A stretch of 32,587 nt of DNA. Source: Bacteroidetes bacterium HGW-Bacteroidetes-3. Lineage in GTDB: Bacteria; Bacteroidota; Bacteroidia; Flavobacteriales; Flavobacteriaceae. The stretch is taken from assembly GCA_002842505.1 (NCBI GenBank), contig PHDE01000016.1:1-32587 (forward strand), given 5' to 3'. Below the pieces are notes generated by a model that did no database searches, was not told the origin of the DNA, and saw only the letters and a list, made by a program, of their open reading frames with translations. A program made the position numbers and the translations under genes. Shown piece by piece: positions 23,553 to 32,409 of the stretch; within the stretch, counting starts at the first letter, position 1; each line of letters starts with the position of its first letter.

Positions 23553-24263
23553 TTTTAACTTATGCAAATACATATTCACCACATTTTCCAATCCCAAATA
23601 CAGAGACTCTGCAATTAAGGCGTGACCTATGGAAACTTCTAACAAACCAGGAATGTTTTGCGCAAAAAACTGAATATTGTCCAAACTTAAATCGTGGCCG
23701 GCATTAATTCCCAAGCCTATTTCATTGGCTAAAACAGCACTTTCCACATAAGGTTTTATAGCGTTTTTATTTCCCAAACCATATTGTTTCGCAAATTCTT
23801 CGGTGTACAATTCAATTCTGTCGGTTCCTGTTTTTGCGGCGGCCTCAATTAATTTTAAATCCGCATCAATAAATATGGAAGTTCTAATTCCTTTCAGATG
23901 AAATTCATCCACTATTTCCTTCAAAAAAGCTTGGTGTTTAATCGTATCCCAACCTGCATTTGAGGTAATGGCGTTGATGGCATCGGGCACCAAAGTAACT
24001 TGTGTTGGACGAATTTCGAGCACCAACTCAATAAATTGTTGTATCGGATTTCCTTCAATATTAAATTCGGTGGTCACTATTTTTTTTAAATCGAAAGCGT
24101 CCTGATAGCGAATATGCCGCTCATCGGGTCTTGGATGAATGGTAATTCCTTCAGCGCCAAAATCTTGAATATCGGAAGCCACTTTCACTACATTTGGATA
24201 ATCTCCCCCGCGCGAATTTCGTAACGTGGCAATTTTATTTACATTTACACTTAATTTTGTCAT
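23544..24263 (-). CDS. pdxJ: pyridoxine 5'-phosphate synthase PdxJ
   Basis: Condenses 1-deoxy-D-xylulose 5-phosphate with 3-amino-2-oxopropyl phosphate to make pyridoxine 5'-phosphate, the last ring-forming step of the DXP-dependent vitamin B6 route. The start is taken at 24261-24263 ([20 protein letters not shown]), giving 239 residues. The upstream ATG at 24297-24299 would overlap the -7 element and add 12 unconserved residues. Family motifs: [13 protein letters not shown] near 47-59, with a catalytic histidine-type site, and [12 protein letters not shown] near 184-195. The last residues KAP come from the C/G-rich dispersed repeat at the stop. It is divergent from the CBS-protein gene. Confidence 0.96.
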   Translation of the reverse strand: MTKLSVNVNKIATLRNSRGGDYPNVVKVASDIQDFGAEGITIHPRPDERHIRYQDAFDLKKIVTTEFNIEGNPIQQFIELVLEIRPTQVTLVPDAINAITSNAGWDTIKHQAFLKEIVDEFHLKGIRTSIFIDADLKLIEAAAKTGTDRIELYTEEFAKQYGLGNKNAIKPYVESAVLANEIGLGINAGHDLSLDNIQFFAQNIPGLLEVSIGHALIAESLYLGLENVVNMYLHKLKAP

Positions 24264-24296
24264 TCTTAATAAATCTTTAAAATTTAAATGAGTGTG

Positions 24297-24304
24297 CAAA
24301 TTTA
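24297..24304 (-). promoter_or_regulatory. -7 element for pdxJ
   Basis: The minus strand reads TAAATTTG, matching TAnnTTTG, ending 33 bases before the chosen pdxJ start. It supports the shorter start. Confidence 0.45.
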
Positions 24305-24339
24305 CGAAGACAGAAACTGTTTTTGGTTTTATTTTTGAT

Positions 24340-24347
24340 TAATTTTG
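24340..24347 (+). promoter_or_regulatory. -7 element for the CBS-nadK operon
   Basis: TAATTTTG matches TAnnTTTG and ends 19 bases before the ATG at 24367. It is divergent from the pdxJ element, with about 35 bases between them. Confidence 0.5.
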
Positions 24348-24366
24348 TGGCATAACGGCAAACAAC

Positions 24367-25026
24367 ATGGAAACGACCCCTTATATTTTAAAAGAATTTA
24401 AAGCATTTACAACGCACACAAAAATTGCAGACGTAAAATTGCTTTTTAGTGAAACCACCTATTCTCATTTCCCTATTGTTGAAAACGGTCATTTATTGGG
24501 TTTAATTTCTGAAATTGACATTCGCAGCATTTTTGAAGACGAGAAGGAACTTGGCAATTATCAATATTTATTTCAATTATTTTGCACCGAGGAAAATAAT
24601 AATTTGTTGGAAATTCTGAAAATTTTTGCCGCAAACGAAACAAATTTAATTCCGGTAATTAACGACAAAAAAGAATATTTAGGCTATTGCGATTTAATTG
24701 ATATTTTACATGTTTACAACAATACGCCATTTTTAAAAAATGAAGGCACTGTTTTAGGCATTAAAAAAAATGTGTCCGAATATTCTTTCAGTGAAATTTG
24801 TCAGATCGTGGAATCCAATAACGGCAATGTGTTGGGGCTATTTATTTCAGAAACCGACCCAACATCGGTAAAAATAACCATTAAGTTTTTTGCGCAAGAC
24901 GTAAATGAAATTATTCAATCGTTTAGAAGATACAACTATGAAGTGCTCTCAAAACACAAAGAAGATTTTTATTTGGAAGACTTAAAAGAACGATCTACTT
25001 ACTTGCAAAAATACCTAAATATTTAA
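24367..25026 (+). CDS. CBS-domain protein with C-terminal ACT-like region
   Basis: 219 residues, cytoplasmic. The first 130 residues form two CBS repeats: HFPIVENGHLLGLISEIDI near 34-52 and LIPVINDKKEYLGYCDLID near 95-113. Such pairs bind adenine nucleotides. The last part (about 135-200) has the beta-alpha-beta look of an ACT-like domain (SEICQIVESNNGNVLGLFI, then VKITIKFFAQDVNEII). There is no enzyme domain. It is followed after two bases by nadK, so the two are surely co-transcribed. A nucleotide-sensing partner for NAD kinase is an attractive but unproven inference. Confidence 0.85.
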   Translation: METTPYILKEFKAFTTHTKIADVKLLFSETTYSHFPIVENGHLLGLISEIDIRSIFEDEKELGNYQYLFQLFCTEENNNLLEILKIFAANETNLIPVINDKKEYLGYCDLIDILHVYNNTPFLKNEGTVLGIKKNVSEYSFSEICQIVESNNGNVLGLFISETDPTSVKITIKFFAQDVNEIIQSFRRYNYEVLSKHKEDFYLEDLKERSTYLQKYLNI

Positions 25027-25028
25027 GA

Positions 25029-25910
25029 ATGAAAATCGCCATTTACGGTCAATATTACAAACTGGAAGATAAAATATACGTTGAAGAATTATTGCAGGAA
25101 TTAAAAATTCACAACATTGAGTTTGTAATTGAGCATAATTATTATTTGGGGCTAAAAAAACATTTCCCTGTTTTAAAAGCAAAAACTTTTTCTTCCCATA
25201 CAGAATTGGATGCTTCCTTTAATTTTATGTTTACCCTTGGTGGGGACGGCACAATTTTAAGGGCTGTAACGTATATCAGGGATTCAAACATTCCGATAGT
25301 TGGTATAAATACCGGCCGATTGGGTTTTTTGGCCACCGTAAAAAAAGAAGAAATAGCTACAGCAATTGAATTGATTCTACAAAAAAAGTACCTAATTCAT
25401 AAGCGTACTTTATTAAGCGTTACCACTACCCCAAAAAATGAGGGTTTGGCATCCCTAAATTTTGCTTTGAACGAAGTTTCCGTCAGCAGAAAAAATACAG
25501 CCTCCATGATTACTGTTGAAACTTATTTAGACCAAGAATACTTGACCTCCTATTGGGCCGACGGCTTAATCATTTCAACGCCAACTGGCTCAACCGGCTA
25601 CTCATTAAGTTGTGGCGGGCCAATTTTAATTCCGCAGGCAAAAAGTTTTGTGTTAACCCCCATTGCTCCCCATAATTTGAATGCAAGACCATTGGTAATT
25701 CCTGATGAAACCAAAATAAAATTGATGGTTAGCGGACGGGAAAATAAATTTTTCCTGTCTCTCGATTCAAGAATCACCACCATCAACAACAAAACGGAAA
25801 TTTTTATTGAGAAATCGAGCTTCACTTTAAATATTGCAGAAATTAACCATCAAACTTTTATAAAAACACTTCGTGACAAATTGCTTTGGGGCCAAGATGT
25901 AAGAAATTGA
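25029..25910 (+). CDS. nadK: NAD kinase
   Basis: Phosphorylates NAD to NADP. 293 residues. The signature GGDGT is at 71-75 (TLGGDGTILRAV), then NTGRLGFLA near 94-102, NEVSVSR near 148-154 and the NAD-binding DGLIISTPTGSTGYSLS near 178-194 with the glycine-rich CGGP after it. The start ATG lies two bases after the stop of the CBS gene. It ends before a weak hairpin at 25989-26018. Confidence 0.97.
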   Translation: MKIAIYGQYYKLEDKIYVEELLQELKIHNIEFVIEHNYYLGLKKHFPVLKAKTFSSHTELDASFNFMFTLGGDGTILRAVTYIRDSNIPIVGINTGRLGFLATVKKEEIATAIELILQKKYLIHKRTLLSVTTTPKNEGLASLNFALNEVSVSRKNTASMITVETYLDQEYLTSYWADGLIISTPTGSTGYSLSCGGPILIPQAKSFVLTPIAPHNLNARPLVIPDETKIKLMVSGRENKFFLSLDSRITTINNKTEIFIEKSSFTLNIAEINHQTFIKTLRDKLLWGQDVRN

Positions 25911-25988
25911 CCTGACCACAAAATCATTAAATAAATAGGAAAATAGACTTGCAATATTTTCATTTAAAAACAGTTAATCAAAAAAGAC

Positions 25989-26018
25989 GTTGCTAAACTT
26001 AAAATAGCAACTATAATT
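25989..26018 (+). terminator. weak hairpin, possible terminator after nadK
   Basis: GTTGCTA (25989-25995), 9-base loop, TAGCAAC (26005-26011), then TATAATTTTTT. A 7-bp stem with an imperfect U-tract, 78 bases past the nadK stop and just before the promoter of the DUF6089 gene. Confidence 0.45.
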
Positions 26019-26021
26019 TTT

Positions 26022-26029
26022 TATATTTG
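26022..26029 (+). promoter_or_regulatory. -7 element for the DUF6089-uppS-bamA operon
   Basis: TATATTTG, matching TAnnTTTG, ends 15 bases before the ATG at 26045. Confidence 0.5.
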
Positions 26030-26044
26030 CTGGCTATTTTATTT

Positions 26045-26731
26045 ATGAAAAAATTTGTTTTACTCATCGCAATCGTCTTTATCACAATGACTTCCAAAGC
26101 TCAGATTAATGAAGTTGGATTATTTGTAGGAGGAAGTAATTATATTGGTGACATCGGTCCGGAATATTATATAAATCCGAATAATTTTATGGGTGGCGTT
26201 ATTTATAAATGGAATATGAATCCAAGAATTGCCATTAGAGGAACTTTTACTTATGCGCAATTATCTGCTGATGATGCCGACGCCACAAACAAGGCGCGAT
26301 TTGATAGAGGAATGCGATTTACAAACAGCCTAAAAGAACTTGCGGTTGGCGTTGAATTCAATTATTTTGAATACAATTTAGACGATTATCGAAAAACACA
26401 AACGCCTTATTTGCTGATTGAATTTGCCGCTTTCAATTATAATGTGGTAAAATCGGAAAATCCTGCGGGAAGCAGACAGTATAATTATGAATCAAAAACT
26501 TCTTATGCCATCCCATTTGGAGTTGGCTATAAAACGAAGCTGGTTAACGATTTCGCCATCGCCTTGGAAATAAGGGCTCGATACACTTTTGAGGATGATT
26601 TAGATTATAATAACCAAGAAATAAATTCACTAAAATTTGGAAATCCTGACAGTAACGATTGGTACATCCTTACCGGCGTGTCACTTGTTTACTCTTTTGG
26701 AAGACCGCCTTGCTACGCAACCCCTTATTGA
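26045..26731 (+). CDS. DUF6089-family outer-membrane beta-barrel protein
   Basis: 228 residues counted from the ATG at 26045 (MKKFVLLIAIVFITMTSKAQ). A longer frame would need a TTG inside the -7 element and is rejected. The signal peptide ends near residue 20. The rest alternates strands and turns (NEVGLFVGGSNYIGDIGPEYYI, PRIAIRGTFTYAQLSADDAD, YLLIEFAAFNYN) and ends in a strand with a terminal aromatic (LTGVSLVYSFGRPPCYATPY), like a small outer-membrane barrel. The function is unknown. The stop overlaps the uppS start by one base (TGATG), so the two are translationally coupled. The constant placement before uppS-bamA in Bacteroidota suggests an envelope role. Confidence 0.87.
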   Translation: MKKFVLLIAIVFITMTSKAQINEVGLFVGGSNYIGDIGPEYYINPNNFMGGVIYKWNMNPRIAIRGTFTYAQLSADDADATNKARFDRGMRFTNSLKELAVGVEFNYFEYNLDDYRKTQTPYLLIEFAAFNYNVVKSENPAGSRQYNYESKTSYAIPFGVGYKTKLVNDFAIALEIRARYTFEDDLDYNNQEINSLKFGNPDSNDWYILTGVSLVYSFGRPPCYATPY

Positions 26732-27486
26732 TGGAAGATTTTAAATCCCAAATAAATACAGCCAATCTCCCAAACCATATTGCAATTATTATGGACGGAA
26801 ACGGCCGTTGGGCCGAAATGAAAGGAAAACCAAGGGTTTTTGGACATAAAAACGGTGTTAAATCGGTAAGGGAAGTTATTGAAGGCTGCCGTGAAATTGG
26901 TGTAAATTATTTAACGCTCTATGCCTTTTCCACCGAAAATTGGAACAGGCCTAAATTAGAAGTGAAAACGTTGATGGCATTATTGGTTTCTTCTTTAAGA
27001 AAGGAATTGAATACATTGGTTAAAAACAACATCAAATTAAACACCATCGGCAACATTGAAAACCTTCCGGAAAAAGCACGAATAGAGCTTGCGGAAGTTG
27101 TTGAAAAAACCAAAAATAATACATCATTAACATTAACGCTTGCATTAAGTTACGGATCAAGGGAAGAAATTGTTAATGTTATCAGAAATATATCAAAAAA
27201 AGTTGTTAATAATCAAATTGCCATTGAAGAAATTAACGAAAATATTATTAATAATCATTTATATACGTTTTCTTTGCCGGATGTTGATTTATTGATTCGA
27301 ACGAGTGGCGAAAAAAGAATCAGCAATTTTTTATTATGGCAAATTGCTTATGCCGAATTGTATTTTACGGATACTCTTTGGCCTGATTTCAGAAAAGAAA
27401 ATTTATATAAAGCCATCATAGATTATCAACAAAGAGAAAGAAGATTTGGTAAAACCAGCCAACAAATTGAAAAAATCAATGACTAA
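26731..27486 (+). CDS. uppS: undecaprenyl diphosphate synthase (isoprenyl transferase)
   Basis: Cytosolic cis-prenyltransferase that makes the C55 lipid carrier for peptidoglycan and surface glycans. The start is the ATG at 26731; an upstream TTG in the same frame would run through the preceding gene. 251 residues. Motifs: IMDGNGRWA with the catalytic Asp D22, VFGHKNG near 36-42, YAFSTENWNRP near 68-78, and RTSGEKRISNFLLWQIAYAE in the C-terminal third. It overlaps the DUF6089 stop by one base and the bamA start by eight. Confidence 0.96.
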   Translation: MEDFKSQINTANLPNHIAIIMDGNGRWAEMKGKPRVFGHKNGVKSVREVIEGCREIGVNYLTLYAFSTENWNRPKLEVKTLMALLVSSLRKELNTLVKNNIKLNTIGNIENLPEKARIELAEVVEKTKNNTSLTLTLALSYGSREEIVNVIRNISKKVVNNQIAIEEINENIINNHLYTFSLPDVDLLIRTSGEKRISNFLLWQIAYAELYFTDTLWPDFRKENLYKAIIDYQQRERRFGKTSQQIEKIND

Positions 27487-30049
27487 ATTCAACATAGCGC
27501 TATTACTTTTTACAATTATTTTATCAACTAATGCCGCAACCGCGCAAGAACTGCCAGAAAATAATTCAGAAAATACACAAATTAAAAATGATACCATAAT
27601 TAAGGATATTATTGTCAAAGACACTTTAATTCCAATAACATCAAACAACATTTTTGTTCAGGACGCCAATTATGAACTTGGAGGAATAAATGTTACGGGA
27701 CTTCAAAAATTTGAAGAAGAAACCGTAAAAGTTTTTACCGGTTTGATTGTGGGACAAGAAATTAAACTTCCAGGAGACAAATTGACGAGTGCCATAAAAA
27801 AATTGTACGAAACCAAACAATTTAGCAATGTGGAAGTGTATGTTTCCAAAATAGACGGAAATGTAGCTTATCTGGAATTTGAAGTTCAGGAGTTGCCACA
27901 ACTAAACAAAGTTACCATTCAAGGCGTCAAAAAAAGCAAGGCAAAAGATTTGCAAAAAGATGCCGAACTTAAAAAAGGCGAAATGGTAACAGACAACTTG
28001 ATTGTTACCTCAAAAAACTATTTCAGAAAAAAATACCAGGAAAAAGGTTATTTAAACACCAAAGTCACCATTGACACAAAAAAAGACACCTCTGGCGTAA
28101 ACATTGTGAATATGTTGGTTCACGTAGATAAAGGCGAAAAAGTAAAAATAAAAAATATCACTTTTGAAGGCAATGACGCATTTGGCAAAAAGAGACTCAA
28201 AAAAGCATTAAAAAAGACCAAAAAAGCGATGATAGGCAGATTTTGGAAAAAATCAAAATACATTGAAGCCGATTTTAAGGGAGATTTGGAAAATGTGGTG
28301 ACCACTTACAGCGAAAAAGGCTATAGAGACGCAAGGGTCATTGACCATCAAATTATCCAAAACAAAGACAATTCAATAAGCATAAACATAAAAGTTGAAG
28401 AAGGAAAAAAATACATTTTTGGAGATATCAGCTTTTTGGGAAATACCAGATATACTGATGAACAACTTCAAAGTTTATTGAGAATACAAAAAGGCGACAC
28501 CTATAACGGAAAGGTTTTAAAAGAAAGAGTTTCCGGTAACGGAAAACCCGATTCTGAAGATATTACTACCTTGTACCAAGATAACGGATATCTTTTTTCA
28601 AGAGTGATGCCTGTTGAAACAAGAATAAAAAATGATTCTATTGATGTTGAAATCAGGATTTATGAAGATTTGCCCACAAAAATTAAAAAAATTACAGTTA
28701 ACGGAAACGAAAGAACCAATGACCACGTAATTTATAGAGAAATAAGAACAAAACCAGGCTATTTATACAGCAAAAGTGATATCATTAGAACCATTAGGGA
28801 AATTGGACAATTAGGCTTTTTTGATGCTGAGGCAATTACGCCCGATTTAAAACCAAATTACCAAGACAAAACAGTTGACATAGATTATACCGTTGCCGAA
28901 AAAGGCTCGAGCCAAATAGAACTGCAAGGCGGTTATGGCGGTGGCTCATTTATTGGAACTTTAGGCTTGTCATTCAACAATTTTTCCGTAAAAAACATAT
29001 TTAACGGAAAAGCTTATAAGCCACTTCCAATGGGTGACGGACAAACACTGGCGTTGAGATTGCAAAAAAGCAGGTTTTACACTACGTCAAGTTTTTCATT
29101 TACCGAGCCTTGGTTGGGTGGTAAAAAGCCACAATCGTTGTCGTTTTCAATCTACAATTCTAAACAATTTAGGTTCAATCCCTCCACCAATAATGTTGAT
29201 AAAAATCAACGTTTAAATATTATTGGCGCCACTGTTGGCTTGGGAAAACGTTTAAAATGGCCAGATAATTATTTTACCTTGTCACAAAGTATCAGTTACC
29301 AATTGTATGACTTAAAAGACTATCCAATTTCAACATTCTCATTTTCGAGCGGATCTTCCAATAACTTGTCTTATAGTATTACTTTAGGCAGAAGTTCGGC
29401 CGGCGCAAATCCGATATTTCCAACTTATGGTTCCGATTTTAGCATTGGCGCAAAATTGACCTTCCCTTATTCTTTGGTAAGCAATAAAGACTATGCTACC
29501 ATTGACGATCGGGAGAAATACAAATGGTTGGAATACTACAAAACCAGTTTTAAGGGAAAATGGTACACTGCTTTAACAAAAGATTTGGTAATTATGACAA
29601 ATGCTGAATTTGGTATTTTAGGAAATTACAATAAAAAATTAGGCGATTCGCCTTTTGAAAGATTCTTTGTTGGAGGAGACGGAATGGCTTCATTTCAATT
29701 AGACGGAAGAGAAACTATCGCATTAAGAGGTTATGAAAACAGCAGGCTATCATCAATCGACGGAGGTACCGTTTACAATAAATTTCAGATGGAATTAAGA
29801 TATCCCATCACTTTAAAACCATCCGCATCCATTTATGTTTTAGGATTTGTTGAAGCCGGGAATTCGTATGACGGATTTAAAAACTTTAACCCGTTTGTGT
29901 TAAAACGCTCTGCCGGACTTGGTTTAAGAATTTTTATGCCTGCATTCGGATTGCTGGGAATTGACTTTGCAAACGGCTTTGATCCATTACCGGGAGAAAC
30001 GGCAAAATCGGGTTGGCAAACTCACTTTATAATTGGACAACAATTTTAA
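27479..30049 (+). CDS. bamA: outer-membrane protein assembly factor BamA
   Basis: Central subunit of the machine that folds and inserts beta-barrel proteins in the outer membrane. The start is the ATG at 27479, which overlaps the end of uppS by eight bases, giving 856 residues; the longer frame starts at a TTG in uppS. Signal peptide about 1-23 (STNAATAQ). An extra low-complexity N-terminal segment (about 24-60, rich in N, I and T) precedes about five POTRA domains (about 60-480), followed by the barrel from about 485 (ELQGGYGGG). The loop-6 motif is LRGY at 749-752. The last residue is Phe, as usual for barrel proteins. It precedes two ompH genes. Confidence 0.95.
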   Translation: MTKFNIALLLFTIILSTNAATAQELPENNSENTQIKNDTIIKDIIVKDTLIPITSNNIFVQDANYELGGINVTGLQKFEEETVKVFTGLIVGQEIKLPGDKLTSAIKKLYETKQFSNVEVYVSKIDGNVAYLEFEVQELPQLNKVTIQGVKKSKAKDLQKDAELKKGEMVTDNLIVTSKNYFRKKYQEKGYLNTKVTIDTKKDTSGVNIVNMLVHVDKGEKVKIKNITFEGNDAFGKKRLKKALKKTKKAMIGRFWKKSKYIEADFKGDLENVVTTYSEKGYRDARVIDHQIIQNKDNSISINIKVEEGKKYIFGDISFLGNTRYTDEQLQSLLRIQKGDTYNGKVLKERVSGNGKPDSEDITTLYQDNGYLFSRVMPVETRIKNDSIDVEIRIYEDLPTKIKKITVNGNERTNDHVIYREIRTKPGYLYSKSDIIRTIREIGQLGFFDAEAITPDLKPNYQDKTVDIDYTVAEKGSSQIELQGGYGGGSFIGTLGLSFNNFSVKNIFNGKAYKPLPMGDGQTLALRLQKSRFYTTSSFSFTEPWLGGKKPQSLSFSIYNSKQFRFNPSTNNVDKNQRLNIIGATVGLGKRLKWPDNYFTLSQSISYQLYDLKDYPISTFSFSSGSSNNLSYSITLGRSSAGANPIFPTYGSDFSIGAKLTFPYSLVSNKDYATIDDREKYKWLEYYKTSFKGKWYTALTKDLVIMTNAEFGILGNYNKKLGDSPFERFFVGGDGMASFQLDGRETIALRGYENSRLSSIDGGTVYNKFQMELRYPITLKPSASIYVLGFVEAGNSYDGFKNFNPFVLKRSAGLGLRIFMPAFGLLGIDFANGFDPLPGETAKSGWQTHFIIGQQF

Positions 30050-30061
30050 TTAAAAATCAGT

Positions 30062-30069
30062 TATATTTG
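30062..30069 (+). promoter_or_regulatory. possible -7 element for the ompH pair
   Basis: TATATTTG matches TAnnTTTG, 48 bases before the ATG at 30117. The pair may also be read through from bamA. Confidence 0.4.
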
Positions 30070-30116
30070 TATATGAATAATTAAGTGGCACGATTTTTTC
30101 TAAATACATATTAGTT

Positions 30117-30926
30117 ATGACAAAGAAGATTTTTTTATTTGCGTTTTTAATTTTGGGATTTACATCAATTGCACAAAAAGCCCTAAAAATAGGTTTTGTT
30201 GATTTGGAATATATTTTGGAAAACATTCCTGAATATATGGAAGCCCAATCAAAAATTAATGCTAAGGCAATCTCTTGGCAAAATGATATTGAAAAGCAAC
30301 AAAAAGAAATTGAAGCTTTAAAAGTTGATTTGACTAATGAAAAAGCGCTTCTGACAAAGGCGTTAATAGAAGAAAAAGAGGAAGATATTCAAATTAAAGA
30401 ACTGGATTTAAAAAATTTACAAATTGCTCATTTTGGCACGAATGGTGATTTGTTCTTTTTAAGGCAACAATTGGTAAAACCTGTTCAGGATATTGTGTAC
30501 AATGCAATTCAAGATATTGCAAAAAAAAGAAGGTTTGATTTTGTAATGGACAAATCGAGTTCGTTGCTTATGTTATACACCAATAAGGAATTCGATATTA
30601 GCGAGTTGGTATTAAACAGTATTATAAGGTCGAAAAAAATAGATGCAATAAAAGAAAAACAGGATCTGAAAGAAAACGCAGTTGAAAATGAAAAAGATGA
30701 CGCGGCAGAAATCAATGCCGATAACAAGGCCGATGCGTTGCAAGAAAAAATAGATGACCGAGAAACAAAAAAAGAAGCCTTAAAAAAGAAAATTGAAGAC
30801 CAAAAAGCAGAAAAACTAAGACAAAGAGAAGCACAAAAAAAAGCCATTGAAGAAAAAAGACAACAAAGAATAATAGAAATTGAAGCGGCGAAAAAAGCCC
30901 AACAAGAAAAAAAAGAAAATAATTAA
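30117..30926 (+). CDS. OmpH/Skp-family periplasmic chaperone with long charged tail
   Basis: 269 residues. Signal peptide about 1-19 (GFTSIAQ). Residues 20-175 are the Skp/OmpH fold: a short strand (KIGFVDLEYILENIPEY), two long helices of a coiled coil and a closing strand (FDFVMDKSSSLLMLY). Skp trimers hold unfolded barrel proteins on their way to BamA, which is encoded just upstream. Unlike its neighbour at 30946, it has about 90 extra residues after the fold (180-269), almost entirely K, E, A, Q and D, predicted to be one long charged helix or disordered (KKEALKKKIEDQKAEKLRQR and so on). Confidence 0.92.
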   Translation: MTKKIFLFAFLILGFTSIAQKALKIGFVDLEYILENIPEYMEAQSKINAKAISWQNDIEKQQKEIEALKVDLTNEKALLTKALIEEKEEDIQIKELDLKNLQIAHFGTNGDLFFLRQQLVKPVQDIVYNAIQDIAKKRRFDFVMDKSSSLLMLYTNKEFDISELVLNSIIRSKKIDAIKEKQDLKENAVENEKDDAAEINADNKADALQEKIDDRETKKEALKKKIEDQKAEKLRQREAQKKAIEEKRQQRIIEIEAAKKAQQEKKENN

Positions 30927-30945
30927 TTTAAACAACAAGCAAGAA

Positions 30946-31446
30946 ATGAAACATTTTAAAACCTTATTATTAATCGCAATTGTTACTTTAGGATTCAACA
31001 CGATGCAGGCGCAACAAAAAATTGGCCATATCAGCACCGATTTGTTAATAAGCTTAATGCCAGAAACAAAAGCAATGAATGCCGAGATTGAAAAACTTAG
31101 TAAAACTTATGAAACTGAGCTGAAAGGTGAACAAGAAAAATTGGAAGCAAAATTAAAAAAATACGATGCTGAAGCAAGTTCACAAACTGACGATGTAAAC
31201 CAAGAAAGAAGTGTTGAAGTTCAAAAAGACCAACAAAATTTATATCAGGCATCTCAAGTTGCAAAAGAAGACATTACAAACAGAAGAAATGAAATATTAA
31301 AACCTATTTTAGAAAAAGCGAAAAAAGCAATTGACGATGTTGCCTCAGCCCAGGGTTTCACTTATGTGTTAGAAGCTTCAACTTTGATTGTAGCCAACGG
31401 AACAGATTTGTTGCCTGCAGTGAAAACAAAATTAGGCCTTAAATAA
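30946..31446 (+). CDS. OmpH/Skp-family periplasmic chaperone (short form)
   Basis: 166 residues from the ATG at 30946 (MKHFKTLLLIAIVTLGF); a longer frame starts at a TTG inside the previous gene and is rejected. Signal peptide about 1-22 (NTMQAQ). It has the normal Skp length and order: IGHISTDLLISLMP, a coiled coil of about 80 residues, then GFTYVLEASTLIVANG. It lies 19 bases after the long OmpH gene, so the pair is co-transcribed, and it ends before a strong terminator. Confidence 0.93.
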   Translation: MKHFKTLLLIAIVTLGFNTMQAQQKIGHISTDLLISLMPETKAMNAEIEKLSKTYETELKGEQEKLEAKLKKYDAEASSQTDDVNQERSVEVQKDQQNLYQASQVAKEDITNRRNEILKPILEKAKKAIDDVASAQGFTYVLEASTLIVANGTDLLPAVKTKLGLK

Positions 31447-31463
31447 TAAAAAATAATTAGCTC

Positions 31464-31496
31464 AAAAAAAATCCCGCAATAGCGGGATTTTTTTTT
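31464..31496. terminator. intrinsic terminator after the ompH pair
   Basis: ATCCCGC (31471-31477), loop AATA, GCGGGAT (31482-31488), flanked by A7 and T8. It ends the bamA-ompH transcript. No clear promoter is visible between it and murI. Confidence 0.92.
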
Positions 31497-31600
31497 ACTT
31501 TTATGCCAATGAAAAACCCATAATGGGCAATTAAAAAACAAAGACCGGTTTCTCTCAATAAATTAACTATTGAAAATTTTAAGCGTCTTTTTTTATTCTT

Positions 31601-32389
31601 ATGAGCAACGAACCCATCGGCATATTCGATTCTGGCATTGGCGGTACTTCTATTTGGAAAGAAGTTGTGAAACTGGTTCCAAATGAAAATACCATTTATT
31701 TGGCCGACAGCAAAAATGCGCCTTACGGAGAAAAACCTTCCGAAGAAATTATTGCGTTAAGCATTAAAAATACCGAGTTCCTGCTTTCAAAAGGATGCAA
31801 ATTAATAATTGTTGCCTGCAATACTGCCACTACCAATGCCATTGATTATTTAAGAAAAAATTATTCTATTCCTTTTATTGGCATTGAACCGGCCATTAAA
31901 CCCGCAGCACTTTTAAGCAAAACAGGCGCTATTGGCATTTTAGCCACAAAAGGAACTCTCTCAAGTAAACTTTTTGAAAAAACCACCAGGGAATATACCA
32001 AAAACATTACTACCATAGAACAGGATGGTGAAGGATTGGTTCCTTTAATTGAAGAAGGAAAATTAAATTCCCCTGAAATTAATGAGTTGCTTTCAGCCTA
32101 CTTAAAACCAATGTTAAAATTTAATATTGACCATTTAGTTTTAGGCTGTACACATTATCCATATTTAATTCCCCAAATTAAAAAGGTAATTGGCGAGAAG
32201 GTAAATATTATTGATTCTGGCGAAGCAGTTGCTAAACAAACAAAGGCAATTTTGGAAAAACACAACCTGCTTTCAACTTCAGCAACCAGGAGCCACCATC
32301 AGTTTTATACCAATGCCGAAACAAAAGTTTTAAAAGAAATTTTAAGCGATGTGGCTGTTGAATTTAAGGTTGAAAAGCTGGATTTTTGA
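31601..32389 (+). CDS. murI: glutamate racemase
   Basis: Converts L- to D-glutamate for peptidoglycan. 262 residues. The substrate-site DSGIGGTS starts at D10; the two catalytic cysteines are C73 in VACNTATT and C183 in LGCTHYP; APYGEKP follows at 40-46. Normal length. Separated from the ompH pair by a terminator, and followed by a heptad array. No TAnnTTTG match is seen in the 100 bases upstream. Confidence 0.96.
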   Translation: MSNEPIGIFDSGIGGTSIWKEVVKLVPNENTIYLADSKNAPYGEKPSEEIIALSIKNTEFLLSKGCKLIIVACNTATTNAIDYLRKNYSIPFIGIEPAIKPAALLSKTGAIGILATKGTLSSKLFEKTTREYTKNITTIEQDGEGLVPLIEEGKLNSPEINELLSAYLKPMLKFNIDHLVLGCTHYPYLIPQIKKVIGEKVNIIDSGEAVAKQTKAILEKHNLLSTSATRSHHQFYTNAETKVLKEILSDVAVEFKVEKLDF

Positions 32390-32409
32390 TTTACAATTTA
32401 TGCCAATCT

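Noticed and set aside
30509-30847. Ser/Phe-rich open frame opposite the long ompH gene
   Set aside because: A by-product of the Lys/Glu-rich coding strand; its composition is the expected antisense of AAA/GAA codons.
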